A stretch of DNA of 51,130 nt from Asticcacaulis aquaticus (GCF_028550415.1 NZ_JAQQKX010000020.1:1-51130), one strand, 5' to 3'; positions 1 through 8,002 are shown, counted from the stretch's first letter. Program-made: numbers and translations. The notes: generated by a model not told the origin, from the sequence alone.

Positions 1-1
1 C

Positions 2-106
2 CGATTAAAGGACTGGAGACGCATCGCCACCCGATACGACAAACTCGCAGCCAATTTTGCTGCCGCCATCGCTATTGCTATCGCAATTACTTGGTGGACT
101 GATTGA
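2..106 (+). mobile_element. 3' end of IS5-family transposase gene, left copy
   Basis: The reading frame enters from outside the window and encodes 34 residues before a TGA. It begins RLKDWRRIATRYDKLAANF and ends in a hydrophobic alanine/isoleucine run and WWTD. This is the characteristic C-terminal tail of IS5-family DDE transposases, where RIATRYDK is strongly conserved. Only the tail is present. The same sequence lies in inverted orientation at the other window end. The family is recognised from memory; the subgroup is not determined. Confidence 0.85.
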
Positions 107-119
107 GTCTCGAACCTAG
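2..119 (+). repeat. 118-bp terminal inverted copy, left arm
   Basis: These bases are the exact reverse complement of 51013-51130. The identity covers the transposase tail plus 13 bp after its stop and ends in CTAG. Beyond that the two copies diverge, so the insertion sequence end lies at or just inside CTAG. A TA- or CTAG-type target would fit IS5-family habits, but the target duplication cannot be shown because the other ends are outside the window. Confidence 0.9.
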
Positions 120-121
120 GG

Positions 122-1036
122 TCAGCCCCAAAGATAGGCCGCACCGCGCACGCCTGACGAATCGCCCCAGCGGGCCGGCACAAGCCGGGCTTCCCACACA
201 TCGGAAAAGACGTAGGGCGCAATCAGGCCGGGCAAGCGCTCATATATCTCACCGACATTGGACAGCCCGCCGCCGAAGACGATAACGTCCGGATCGAACA
301 GATTGGCCACCACCGCCAGACTGCGGCCCAGACGCGACAAAAAGCGGTCGAACGCGGCGATGGCTTCTGGATCGCCCGCGCGCATGGTATCGATGATCGC
401 CTCGCCTTTCAGGTCGCGCCCGGTCGTCGCGCAGAAATCGCGGGCGAAACCCGAACCGGACACCCAGGTTTCCAGACAGCCATGCAGGCCGCACCAGCAC
501 GGTGGGCCCGGATGCTCGTCGGGACCGGGCCACGGCAGGGGCATATGTCCCCATTCCCCGGCGATACCGTTGGCACCATCAAGCAGTCGCTGCCCGACCA
601 CCACCCCGCCGCCGCAGCCCGTACCGATAATCACGCCAAAAACGGACGATGCCCCTTCGGCGGCGCCATCCACGGCTTCGGACAGGGCCAGACAATTGGC
701 ATCGTTGGCCAGCCGCACCGGCCGCTCAAGCACGGTTTGCAGGTCTTCGCGGAACGTCCGGCCATTGAGATAGAGGGAATTGGAATTGCGCATCAGGCCC
801 GTCCGCGGTGAGGTGGAGCCCGGCGATCCGATGCCGATGGTGGGGGGGGGCTCTGCGATAGAACCATCGGCCCTCGCCTCCGCCTCGACGCGTGCGATAA
901 GATCCCTGACCAGGGTCAGGGCGGCGACATAATCGCCGGGATTGGGTGCGCGGTGGCGCGACAAGAAGGTCCCGTCGGGCAACAGGGCCGCAGCCTCTAT
1001 CTTCGTGCCGCCGAAATCGACGCCGATACGCAGCAT
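122..1036 (-). CDS. mak: ROK-family fructokinase (Mak type)
   Basis: This is a 304-residue sugar kinase that would phosphorylate free cytosolic hexose, most probably fructose, with ATP. Visible ROK features are the phosphate-binding DFGGTK (residues 7-12), NDANC with the likely catalytic Asp112, the glycine-rich GTGCGGG near 140, GEWGH near 160 with a zinc-ligand His, and the zinc motif CWCGLHGCLE (180-189). Length and sequence closely resemble E. coli Mak. I chose the ATG at 1036 because an upstream in-frame start adds only six residues, and GAGGGA lies just before this ATG. It lies downstream of the gluP-type transporter on the same strand. Its stop is only 2 bp from the insertion sequence end, yet the C-terminus (RGAAYLWG) looks complete. 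Glucokinase activity cannot be excluded. Confidence 0.88.
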   Translation of the reverse strand: MLRIGVDFGGTKIEAAALLPDGTFLSRHRAPNPGDYVAALTLVRDLIARVEAEARADGSIAEPPPTIGIGSPGSTSPRTGLMRNSNSLYLNGRTFREDLQTVLERPVRLANDANCLALSEAVDGAAEGASSVFGVIIGTGCGGGVVVGQRLLDGANGIAGEWGHMPLPWPGPDEHPGPPCWCGLHGCLETWVSGSGFARDFCATTGRDLKGEAIIDTMRAGDPEAIAAFDRFLSRLGRSLAVVANLFDPDVIVFGGGLSNVGEIYERLPGLIAPYVFSDVWEARLVPARWGDSSGVRGAAYLWG

Positions 1037-1058
1037 GGAGTCCCTCACCACCAAACAA

Positions 1059-1088
1059 AACGGCCCCGTCCAAAGGGACGAGGCCGTT
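1059..1088 (-). terminator. Hairpin with U-rich tail between gluP and mak
   Basis: Arms 1059-1071 and 1076-1088 pair over 13 positions with one mismatch around an AAAG loop. On the minus strand the stem is followed by GTTTTGTTT, as in an intrinsic terminator, and then directly by the mak ribosome binding site. It could end gluP transcription or attenuate mak. The short, interrupted T-run makes it weaker than a textbook terminator. Confidence 0.55.
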
Positions 1089-1127
1089 CAGTATAACGAC
1101 ATTTTATAACGCCGCAGTGTGTTTTAA

Positions 1128-1224
1128 AGCGCATTCCGAAAAGTGTGAAACGGTTTTCGGAGTTAAATGCGCGACAAAAAAACTTAGAGCGTGTTCCGAT
1201 CCAACCAGATCGGAACACGCTCTA
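1128..1224. repeat. Interspersed palindromic repeat, copy A
   Basis: Two hairpins lie in series: AGCGCATTCCG...CGGTTTTCGGA, then an AT-rich spacer containing GCGCGACAAAA, then AGAGCGTGTTCCGATC pairing with GATCGGAACACGCTCT. The same architecture recurs at 42978-43082 and, more degenerate and inverted, at 17906-18010. It resembles the RIME/REP-like elements common in Rhizobiales and Caulobacterales. It sits between gluP and mak and ends just after the gluP stop. Confidence 0.8.
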
Positions 1225-1232
1225 ACACCGGC

Positions 1233-2585
1233 TTAGTGACCGCCGCTCACGCCTTCTTCGATGGCATGGGTCGGGGCCTTCTTGGCGACGAACGCAAACC
1301 ACAGGACATAAACATAGCAGACCAGAGGCGCGATGAAGCCCATCGACTTCGAGCCCGTCTTCTCTTCAATCCAGGCGAAGATCAGCGGCAGTACCGCACC
1401 GCCGGCAATGGCCATGCACAGCAGGCCTGAGGTCGCCGAAGTCGGCGCACTCGACCGTTGCAGGGTCAGGGTGAAGATGGTTGGGAACATGATCGAGTTG
1501 AACAGGCCGATCAGCAGCGCACCGAAGGCCGGGATCAGACCGGTAGTGTTCGGCACGGAGGTCAGGATGACATTGATCATGCCCGTCGGTTCAGACGGCA
1601 CCATGTCTTTGGTGAAGATGACAAGCAGCGACAGGGCAATGGCGCCGACGGCCACGATCCCCAGCATGACATAGTCCTTGACGAACTTCAGGAGAGCCGA
1701 ACCGGCAAAGCGACCGATCATGGCGAACAGCATATAGTAGGTGGTCAGGTGACCGGCCGACTGAGCTTCGAGGTTCAGAATATTGGCTTGCTCTAAGAAC
1801 AGGAGCAGGTTGAGCGAAATGGCAACTTCGGCACCGACATAAAGGAAGATACCGATCGAGCCGAGGTTGGCCCATTTGGACGTCAGGGCCGTGAACGGCG
1901 ACACCAGATGGCCGGTCTTGGGCGCGGCGGCGGTGATCTTGTCACGCACCAGCCAGATCATGAAAATGAAGATCGCCAGCGCCAGACCAATGGCGAAATA
2001 GACGTTGGTGACGAAGCCGAGCGCTTCTTCCTTCATCAGTTCGGTAATGACCACATCTTTCTTGAAGATATCGCCGTTCAGCAGGAACGACGCACCGAAG
2101 AACAGACCACAGGCCGCGCCGAGCGAGTTGAACGATTGTGACAGGTTCAGGCGGAAGGCCGAATCCTCGGGCTTGCCCATCGAGGCGATCAGCGGGTTGG
2201 CCGCCACCTGAAGCAGGGTCACGCCCGAAGCCATGATGAACAGGGCGATCAGGAAGATGGTGTAAACGTGCAGCTTGGCCGCGGCGATCGCCAGAAAACA
2301 ACCTGCTGCGATACCGCCAAGACCGACCATGACCGATTTGGCGTAACCGAATCGCGACAGAAAGGCCGCCGACGGCATGGACATCACGAAATAGGCAATG
2401 AAGAAGGCGAAGCCGGTCAACATGGCCTGAACCGGAGTCAGGGTGAAGACCGTCTTCATGGTCTTCACCAGCGGATCGAGAAGATTGGTGACAACGGCCC
2501 AGATGAAGAAGAGCGCGGTCACATAAATAATGGCCAGAACGAGGCCGCTGCCCCCGCGCTTGGCGGTGCTTGACGGTTCAGACAT
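1233..2585 (-). CDS. gluP: Glucose/galactose-type MFS sugar symporter (FHS family)
   Basis: This 450-residue polytopic inner-membrane protein should import a hexose with protons. About twelve hydrophobic segments are visible. Family signatures of the FucP/GluP (FHS) group include the first-helix region FFIWAVVTNLLDPLVKTMK, VAANPLIASMG and LNLSQSFNSLGA. It resembles the GluP branch more than FucP, so glucose, galactose or fructose are the likely substrates. The kinase mak lies downstream on the same strand, suggesting import followed by phosphorylation of fructose or glucose. The ATG at 2585 follows AGGTAGGG, a good ribosome binding site. A second FHS transporter, closer to FucP, is encoded at 6698. 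Confidence 0.87.
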   Translation of the reverse strand: MSEPSSTAKRGGSGLVLAIIYVTALFFIWAVVTNLLDPLVKTMKTVFTLTPVQAMLTGFAFFIAYFVMSMPSAAFLSRFGYAKSVMVGLGGIAAGCFLAIAAAKLHVYTIFLIALFIMASGVTLLQVAANPLIASMGKPEDSAFRLNLSQSFNSLGAACGLFFGASFLLNGDIFKKDVVITELMKEEALGFVTNVYFAIGLALAIFIFMIWLVRDKITAAAPKTGHLVSPFTALTSKWANLGSIGIFLYVGAEVAISLNLLLFLEQANILNLEAQSAGHLTTYYMLFAMIGRFAGSALLKFVKDYVMLGIVAVGAIALSLLVIFTKDMVPSEPTGMINVILTSVPNTTGLIPAFGALLIGLFNSIMFPTIFTLTLQRSSAPTSATSGLLCMAIAGGAVLPLIFAWIEEKTGSKSMGFIAPLVCYVYVLWFAFVAKKAPTHAIEEGVSGGH

Positions 2586-3002
2586 GTACCCTACCTGTAG
2601 GTTTGAGATGAGTTAGAAAGGTTCCCTTGAGGAGACTTCTGTTTGGCCCGTATCGATCCCCTCATTCAATTTGTCAGACAACGCATATCGGCATTGGTTT
2701 GCAAATGAAAAATTCGATCGCCGTCCCATAAGGATGTCTTTATCAACAAATCGGCACCTTTGCGAGGGCATTTGTCCGACAAGATTGCAATATTGATGAT
2801 TTTCCACTTGCCTGACCCGATTTGCCGTGACAACGCTGTCTGGTTTTTGCCTTATGCGTCAAAAATCACGAAAAGGTTTCGCAAAATGTGACTTGACCCA
2901 AGGGAGGGAACAGGACTTTTGTCACCCTTGCCAAAAATATGTTCTGAAACCGGAGCCCTTCGTGTCCGGTGACCTCCTTACCAGCTTAAAGAGTTCGATC
3001 CC
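2586..3002. promoter_or_regulatory. Divergent intergenic region gluP / pyk
   Basis: This 417-bp gap separates the divergent gluP and pyruvate kinase genes and must hold both promoters. A 12-bp palindrome CCTACCTGTAGG (2590-2601) overlaps the gluP ribosome binding region. The middle is comparatively AT-rich. A 64-codon minus-strand frame at 2613-2807 has no recognisable features and I do not call it. Confidence 0.5.
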
Positions 3003-4466
3003 TTGAAAATACTTCGCCGCCGCCGTACGAAACTGGTCGCCACCCTGGGCCCCGCCTCCTCCAATGCCGACATGCTGGCGCAACTGTTTCAGGCCGGGGC
3101 CGATGTCTTCCGCCTGAACTTTTCGCACGGCTCGCACGAAGATCACGGGCGCAATATCGACCTTATCCGCGACCTTGAGGCCAAGACCAAGCGTCCGATC
3201 GGTATTCTGGCCGACGTGCAGGGACCGAAGTTGCGGGTCGGCCGTTTCATGGGCGGTGCCATCGTGCTCAGCCCCGGTCAGACTTTCCGCCTCGACCTCA
3301 ATCCGACGCCCGGCGACCTGACGCGCGCCAACCTGCCGCATCCGGAAATCATCGGCGCGGCGCAGATCGGCTCGCACCTTTTGCTGGACGACGGCAAGCT
3401 CAAGCTGCGCGTCACCCACGTCCGCGAAGACCACGTCGAAACCGTGGTTGTCACCGGCGGCCGCCTGTCGGATCGTAAGGGCGTCAATGTCCCCGACGTC
3501 GTGCTGCCCATCCCGGCCCTGACCAAAAAGGACCGCGAGGACATGGCCTTCGCGCTGGAACGCGGCGTCGAATATATCGGCCTCAGCTTCGTCCAGCGTC
3601 CCGAAGACGTCATGGAAGCGCAGGAGATCATCAAGGGCCGGGCCTGGGTTCTGTCCAAGCTCGAAAAACCGCAGGCCCTCGACAATCTCGAATCCATTCT
3701 GGCCTTGTCGGACGCGGTCATGGTGGCGCGCGGCGACCTCGGCGTCGAACTGCCGCCCGAAGAAGTGCCGCTGGCGCAGAAGCGCATCATCCGTGCCGCC
3801 CGCGATCTGGGCAAGCCGGTCATCGTGGCCACCCAGATGCTCGAATCGATGATCTCGGCCCCCACGCCCACCCGCGCCGAAGCCTCCGACGTCGCGACCG
3901 CTGTCTATGATGGGGCCGATGCGGTCATGCTGTCGGCGGAAACCGCCGCGGGTCAGTATCCGGTCGAGGCCGTCACCATCATGGACCGTATCGTCGGCCG
4001 CGTCGAAAAGGACGCCGACTGGCGCATGCAGACCGACCGCCGCCGCCCGGAAACGGAAAAGTCGGTGTCGGGCGCCATCGCCACCGCCGCGCGTCAGGTG
4101 GCGCAAACCATTGAGGCCTCGGCCATCGTCGCCCTGACCAATTCCGGCCCCACGACGCTCCGCGTGGCGCGCGAACGCCCGACCGCGCCTATCCTCTGCC
4201 TGACGCCGCATATGGAAACGGCCCGGCGCATGGCCCTGACCTGGGGGGTGCACGCGACCCCGGCGCCGGTCACCCACTCGATGTCGGAAACCGTTCAGGT
4301 CGCCGTGCAGATCGCCCGCACCGAAGGCATTTCCGAACCCGGTCAGGACATCGTCATCGTAGCAGGGATGCCGTTCGGCAAGTCGGGCTCGACCAACGCG
4401 CTGCGCGTCGCCAAGGTCACCCGGACCCAGATCAGCGAACCAGAATTCGAAGACGAAGTGAAATAA
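3003..4466 (+). CDS. pyk: Pyruvate kinase
   Basis: Converts phosphoenolpyruvate and ADP to pyruvate and ATP in the cytosol, the last step of glycolysis and of Entner-Doudoroff flux. The 487-residue length is normal. Visible are the substrate/metal motif RLNFSHGS (37-44), ADVQGPKLR near 70, the catalytic lysine in VLSKLEKPQAL (Lys219), the phosphate/metal motif VARGDLGVE (241-249), ATQMLESM, and MLSAETAAGQYPVEA (309-323). The start is TTG at 3003; no ATG or GTG gives a better N-terminus, and upstream spacing to a purine-rich AAAGAG is acceptable. The gene stands alone and converges on cdd. Its location beside sugar-catabolic genes that yield pyruvate may be coincidental. Confidence 0.96.
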   Translation: MKILRRRRTKLVATLGPASSNADMLAQLFQAGADVFRLNFSHGSHEDHGRNIDLIRDLEAKTKRPIGILADVQGPKLRVGRFMGGAIVLSPGQTFRLDLNPTPGDLTRANLPHPEIIGAAQIGSHLLLDDGKLKLRVTHVREDHVETVVVTGGRLSDRKGVNVPDVVLPIPALTKKDREDMAFALERGVEYIGLSFVQRPEDVMEAQEIIKGRAWVLSKLEKPQALDNLESILALSDAVMVARGDLGVELPPEEVPLAQKRIIRAARDLGKPVIVATQMLESMISAPTPTRAEASDVATAVYDGADAVMLSAETAAGQYPVEAVTIMDRIVGRVEKDADWRMQTDRRRPETEKSVSGAIATAARQVAQTIEASAIVALTNSGPTTLRVARERPTAPILCLTPHMETARRMALTWGVHATPAPVTHSMSETVQVAVQIARTEGISEPGQDIVIVAGMPFGKSGSTNALRVAKVTRTQISEPEFEDEVK

Positions 4467-4495
4467 TCAGGTCAGGTCAGGTCAGGTCAGGTCAG
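4467..4495. repeat. Pentanucleotide tandem repeat (TCAGG)x5.8
   Basis: Five full TCAGG units plus TCAG lie just after the pyk stop. The cytidine deaminase gene on the other strand ends inside the array: its TGA is at 4484-4482. Read on the minus strand, (CCTGA)n cycles through CCT GAC CTG ACC TGA, so every frame meets a stop within 15 bases. Confidence 0.95.
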
Positions 4496-4871
4496 CGTTG
4501 AAGTTCATCGGCAGCAAGTCACCCAGCGCTGCCGTTTTCACGCTGCCGTCCTCGGCGTACATGTGAATCTGCGCCGAAGCGTCGGCAAATTCGGCCAGTT
4601 TCTGACGACAGCCGCCGCACGGCGGACAGTGCGGATGGCACGGGGCGAAGACGGCGATTTCGAGCACCCTTTTGCCGCCGCCCATGATCATATGCGACAG
4701 GGCCGTCGTTTCCGCACACCAGCCCTGCGGGAAGGCGATATTTTCGATATTGGCGCCGCTATAGACCTTGCCGTCGTCGGCCAGGATCGCCGCCCCTACC
4801 GGGAATTTCGAATAGGGGGAATGGCTGAACGCGGTAGCGGCCTTAGCGGCCTTGAACAGGTTTTGGGACAA
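4482..4871 (-). CDS. cdd: Cytidine deaminase
   Basis: Hydrolyses cytidine and deoxycytidine to uridine and deoxyuridine in pyrimidine salvage. With the TTG start at 4871 the protein has 129 residues, the usual length for small homotetrameric cytidine deaminases. Visible are the substrate motif NIEN (41-44), the zinc/catalytic WCAE (Cys52, Glu54) and the zinc motif PCGGC (Cys85, Cys88). I prefer the TTG because GGAGCG lies about 6 bases upstream and homologues begin with LFKAAKAA soon after the start. A GTG at 4925 would add 18 residues but has no ribosome binding site and abuts a large palindrome. The last residues are encoded by the TCAGG repeat. Neighbours are unrelated. Confidence 0.92.
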   Translation of the reverse strand: MSQNLFKAAKAATAFSHSPYSKFPVGAAILADDGKVYSGANIENIAFPQGWCAETTALSHMIMGGGKRVLEIAVFAPCHPHCPPCGGCRQKLAEFADASAQIHMYAEDGSVKTAALGDLLPMNFNADLT

Positions 4872-4925
4872 TTTACGCTCCGTCCATGGAAGGTAAGCTT
4901 GCCGCAATAAAGCCTGACGCGCCAC

Positions 4926-5094
4926 AAGATTTTTTTAGCCACGAAAAACACGAAAAGCACAAAAAGGGAGCTTACTCAAATTTTTGCGCGAAGCGCCTTT
5001 AAGCATGTAATGCTGCACATTAGTTACCGCGCTTCGCGCAGCAGCTTCAGCCTGCTTTTTCGTGCTTTTTGTGTTTTTCGTGGTAAAATCTTAT
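4926..5094. repeat. 169-bp nested imperfect palindrome (MITE- or REP-like)
   Basis: The outer arms (4926-4968 and 5052-5094) match as inverted repeats, with cores CCACGAAAAACACGAAAAGC and GCTTTTTGTGTTTTTCGTGG. Inside are GCGCGAAGCGC (4986-4996) and GCGCTTCGCGC (5029-5039), and at the centre TAATG/CATTA (5008-5022). All levels share nearly one centre of symmetry. It fills the space between the Gfo/Idh stop and cdd. It has no coding content and could extrude a cruciform or fold as a long RNA hairpin. Confidence 0.85.
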
Positions 5095-5105
5095 CTTATT
5101 TCGAC

Positions 5106-6053
5106 CTACTCGATATATTCCGGGGCGGCGATGCGCTTACCCAGCAGCATGGCGTCGGCCACCACGCGCAGCGGCGAGAAATCGGCATCCGATTGCCCGG
5201 CGCGCACCAGCTTTTCGAAGTGCGCATAAAGGCCCGGATATTCGGCTTCCTTTTCCTTCATGATCTCGGTGCCGTTGATGATCAGGCCAGTGCCGCCCAT
5301 GTTCAGTTCCAGCTTTTCACCGCTGTCGCTTTCGACGAAGATCGACCAGGTCTGGATACCGGTTTGCAGGAAGTCGTAGTCGGCACGGATCGCGATACCG
5401 CTTTCGGTCGTCATATCCATCTCGACCTGAATCGGCGCTTCGCAATTGACCGGGATATGCAGGTCGGCCTTTTTGACGACGACCTTTTCCGCCACGATAC
5501 GCGTCAGGATCGACAGCGAGTTGATGCCCGGATCGAAGACGCCCATGCCGCCGGCCTCGAATATCCACTTCTGGCCCGGATGCCACTGACGCACGTTTTC
5601 CTTCCACACGACGTGGATGGATTTGATGGTACGCGCGGCGATCCACTGACGCGTGGTCTCGACCGCCGGGGCAAAGCGCGAATGCCAGGACGCCAGTACC
5701 GACACGCCCTTGGCCTTGGCCAGATCAGCGATGGCCTCGGCTTCGCCCAGCGTCGCGGCGGGCGGCTTTTCGAGGAAAACGTGCTTGCCCGCAGCGATGA
5801 CCTGCCTGGCGATGGTATGGCGGATCTGCGGCGGGGTGCAGATGGCGACCGCTTCGATCTCGGGGTGCGCCGCCAGCATCTCTTCGAGGGAGTTGTAAGC
5901 CTTTACATCGTCCGGACGGGCGTTGGGCGAGCAGCCAGCCACCAGTTCCAAGCCCGGATTGGCGCGGATCGACGGAATGTGTTGATCCACCGCGATCTTG
6001 CCCAGACCGACAAGGCCGATTTTCAGCGGCTTAAGCTTCTTCTTACCAAACAT
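5106..6053 (-). CDS. Gfo/Idh/MocA oxidoreductase, probable galactose/arabinose 1-dehydrogenase
   Basis: A 315-residue NAD(P)-dependent oxidoreductase. The Rossmann motif GLVGLGKIA is at residues 13-21 and the family signature EKPP at 95-98. Overall it looks like D-galactose 1-dehydrogenase and L-arabinose 1-dehydrogenase of non-phosphorylative pathways, which make the aldonolactone. Exact substrate is inferred, not shown. The ATG at 6053 has a strong GAGGGAAG site. It lies 141 bp downstream of a RhaM-type mutarotase on the same strand, which would supply the right anomer. An inverted-repeat operator candidate precedes it. A lactonase partner could be xylC or the amidohydrolase elsewhere in the window. 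Confidence 0.8.
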   Translation of the reverse strand: MFGKKKLKPLKIGLVGLGKIAVDQHIPSIRANPGLELVAGCSPNARPDDVKAYNSLEEMLAAHPEIEAVAICTPPQIRHTIARQVIAAGKHVFLEKPPAATLGEAEAIADLAKAKGVSVLASWHSRFAPAVETTRQWIAARTIKSIHVVWKENVRQWHPGQKWIFEAGGMGVFDPGINSLSILTRIVAEKVVVKKADLHIPVNCEAPIQVEMDMTTESGIAIRADYDFLQTGIQTWSIFVESDSGEKLELNMGGTGLIINGTEIMKEKEAEYPGLYAHFEKLVRAGQSDADFSPLRVVADAMLLGKRIAAPEYIE

Positions 6054-6115
6054 GAACGCTTCCCTCAGCTATACGCTTTTTGACCGGTTATCAGGCCGTG
6101 CGGCACGCCGCAAGA

Positions 6116-6139
6116 ATTATCACACAATTGGTGAAATTA
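6116..6139. promoter_or_regulatory. Inverted-repeat operator candidate upstream of Gfo/Idh gene
   Basis: The site AATTaTCAC-N7-GTGAaATT is nearly symmetric. It shares GTGAAATTA with the minus strand of the palindrome upstream of the aldo-keto reductase (9771-9787), and has a GTGAAATT...TGACA pattern similar to the sequence before fucP. A common sugar regulator, such as the IclR protein encoded at 8850, is a guess. Confidence 0.35.
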
Positions 6140-6194
6140 CCCTGACAAATAGTGGCTCCGACATAGCATAGGGTAAAGGGGAGTCAACCGCGCG

Positions 6195-6548
6195 TTATTG
6201 CGCCGACAAGGCGTAAATCCGTTCCAGCGCGACCCATTTTTCGCCTTCACGGGCTTTGGGTAGGGGTTTCTGAAACTGCCACATCAGGCGCTCCCACGCC
6301 TGCACATCGGCATCGGCCAGATCGGCGGCGGCCTTGGCGTCTGGCGAAAAGTCGGGGCCGACCTCCATGATCATGAACATGCGGTCGTGGACCTGCCAGA
6401 TTTCCAGCTCGCGGATATCGGCGTCGCGAATCGACCGCGTCACGGCGGCGGGGACGGCGCCGGGCGCATGCCAGGCCTTGTAGCCCGCGATCAGTTCGGC
6501 ATCGTCATTCAGATCAAGGGCGAAACAGTAGCGTTGCGTGTCGGTCAT
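6195..6548 (-). CDS. RhaM-type L-rhamnose/L-fucose mutarotase
   Basis: A 117-residue protein of the L-rhamnose mutarotase family (PF05336 type), which interconverts the alpha and beta anomers of 6-deoxyhexoses. The catalytic pair Tyr-x3-His of RhaM is seen as Tyr23 and His27 (YKAWH). Proteins of this family also act as the L-fucose mutarotase in oxidative fucose loci, which suits the neighbouring fucP and downstream pathway genes. GAGGAAA precedes the ATG at 6548. It is divergent from fucP and upstream of the aldose dehydrogenase on its own strand. Fucose rather than rhamnose specificity is inferred from context. Confidence 0.82.
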   Translation of the reverse strand: MTDTQRYCFALDLNDDAELIAGYKAWHAPGAVPAAVTRSIRDADIRELEIWQVHDRMFMIMEVGPDFSPDAKAAADLADADVQAWERLMWQFQKPLPKAREGEKWVALERIYALSAQ

Positions 6549-6697
6549 GAAAGCGTTTCCTCATCATTTTTCCCGATTTCTGAACGATTTTACGTGCCGT
6601 GTAAATTTCATATTTGACAATCTGTTTCAAAATGCTGTTTTCTCTCCCGCAACAGGACCGGACCATAACCGGCCAGACGCAGGCCAAGAGGACACCC
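6549..6697. promoter_or_regulatory. Divergent promoter region, mutarotase / fucP
   Basis: This 149-bp gap holds promoters for both directions. TGTAAATTTCATATTTGACA (6600-6619) is an imperfect inverted repeat whose right end TTGACA could be a -35 element for fucP. Its GTGtAAATT...TGACA pattern resembles the operator candidate at 6116-6139. Confidence 0.45.
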
Positions 6698-8002
6698 ATG
6701 ACGACCCAAACCACCCCCGCCAAGGGGTTCAGCGCCGTATGGCCGCTGATCCTGATCACCAGCCTGTTCTTTTTCTGGGGGGTCGCCAACAATCTGAACG
6801 ACGTCCTGATTCCGCAGTTCAAGAAGGCCTTCGTCCTGACCGATCTGCAATCGGGTCTGGTTCAGTCGGCATTCTATATGGGGTATTTTCTGCTCGCCCT
6901 GCCCGCCGCCTTCGTCATGCGCAAGTTCGGTTATAAGTCGGCGGTCGTTCTGGGCTTGCTGCTCTATGCCGCCGGGGCGTTCCTCTTCTACCCGGCTGCC
7001 GATAATCACCAATATAGCTGGTTCCTCGGCGGACTGTTCGTCATCGCGTCGGGTCTGGCCTTTCTTGAGACCTCGGCCAACCCGCTGATCACGGTGCTGG
7101 GTTCGCCCGACAAGGCCGCCTTCCGCCTCAATCTGGCGCAAAGCTTCAACCCACTTGGTGCTTTGAGCGGCATCTTCATCGGGCAGCAGTTCATCCTGTC
7201 GGGCATCGAACACGACGAAGCGGCGCTGGCCGCCATGTCGGACGCCGCCCGTCAGGCCTTCTACGTCACCGAAGTCAAGGCCGTACAGGGGCCGTATCTG
7301 CTCATCGGCACGGTGGTGCTGGCGTGGGCGCTACTGGTCTTCCTGTCGAAATTCCCGGCCGCCGCCACGAAAAACGCGCATGAGGACACGGGTGAGGAGA
7401 TCGGCTTCCTGACCTCGGTGAGCCGCCTCTTCCAGCGCCCGCACTTCCTGTTCGGTGTCGTGGCGCAGTTCTTTTACGTCGGCGCGCAGGTCGGCATCTG
7501 GAGCTATATGATCCGCTACGCCCAGGCTGAGATCGGCCTGACCGACAAGGCCGCCGCCACCTATCTCTACTATGCCCTGATCGCCTTTGCGGTGGGCCGT
7601 TTCATCGGCACCGGCCTGATGACGAAACTGCGCCCCAGCCTGATTCTGGGCCTGTTCGCCATCGTCAATATTGGCCTGACCCTGTTCGCGGTCGTCAGCG
7701 GCGGACAGAACGGCCTGTGGGCGCTGGTGGCGTCCAGCTTCTTCATGTCGATCATGTTCCCGACCATCTTCGCTACCTCGGTCGCGGGCCTCGGCAACCT
7801 GACCAAGACCGGATCGTCACTGCTGGTGATGAGCATCGTCGGCGGCGCGGTCCTGACCGCCGTCATGGGCATGGTCTCGGATCACAGCCACATCCGCACC
7901 GCCTTCGTGGTCACCGCCGTGTGCTTTGCCGTGATCGCCCTATATGCCTTCCGCGCCCCGAAGGCCGCGAATGCCGCCCCCGTGGCCATAACCGGGCACT
8001 GA
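6698..8002 (+). CDS. fucP: L-fucose/H+ symporter-type MFS permease
   Basis: A 434-residue, twelve-helix transporter of the FHS family. The motif FFFWGVANNLNDVLIPQFKK is the first-helix signature of FucP, with the asparagine/aspartate residues that form the proton and sugar site. LETSANPLITVLG and LNLAQSFNPLGA follow. I chose the ATG at 6698, which has AAGAGGA upstream; an earlier GTG/ATG frame would add 28 polar residues before the first helix. It begins an apparent operon with the amidohydrolase (5 bp after the fucP stop) and the IclR regulator. Likely role is L-fucose uptake; related 6-deoxy sugars or galactose are possible. Confidence 0.87.
   Translation: MTTQTTPAKGFSAVWPLILITSLFFFWGVANNLNDVLIPQFKKAFVLTDLQSGLVQSAFYMGYFLLALPAAFVMRKFGYKSAVVLGLLLYAAGAFLFYPAADNHQYSWFLGGLFVIASGLAFLETSANPLITVLGSPDKAAFRLNLAQSFNPLGALSGIFIGQQFILSGIEHDEAALAAMSDAARQAFYVTEVKAVQGPYLLIGTVVLAWALLVFLSKFPAAATKNAHEDTGEEIGFLTSVSRLFQRPHFLFGVVAQFFYVGAQVGIWSYMIRYAQAEIGLTDKAAATYLYYALIAFAVGRFIGTGLMTKLRPSLILGLFAIVNIGLTLFAVVSGGQNGLWALVASSFFMSIMFPTIFATSVAGLGNLTKTGSSLLVMSIVGGAVLTAVMGMVSDHSHIRTAFVVTAVCFAVIALYAFRAPKAANAAPVAITGH

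Noticed and set aside
2613-2807. 64-codon frame between gluP and pyk
   Set aside because: No ribosome binding site, atypical composition, and it occupies the promoter region of two divergent genes.
2922-4277. Long minus-strand frame of 451 codons antisense to pyruvate kinase
   Set aside because: Translation is rich in Arg, Gly, His and Asp with no family pattern; it is a shadow frame typical of GC-rich coding DNA.
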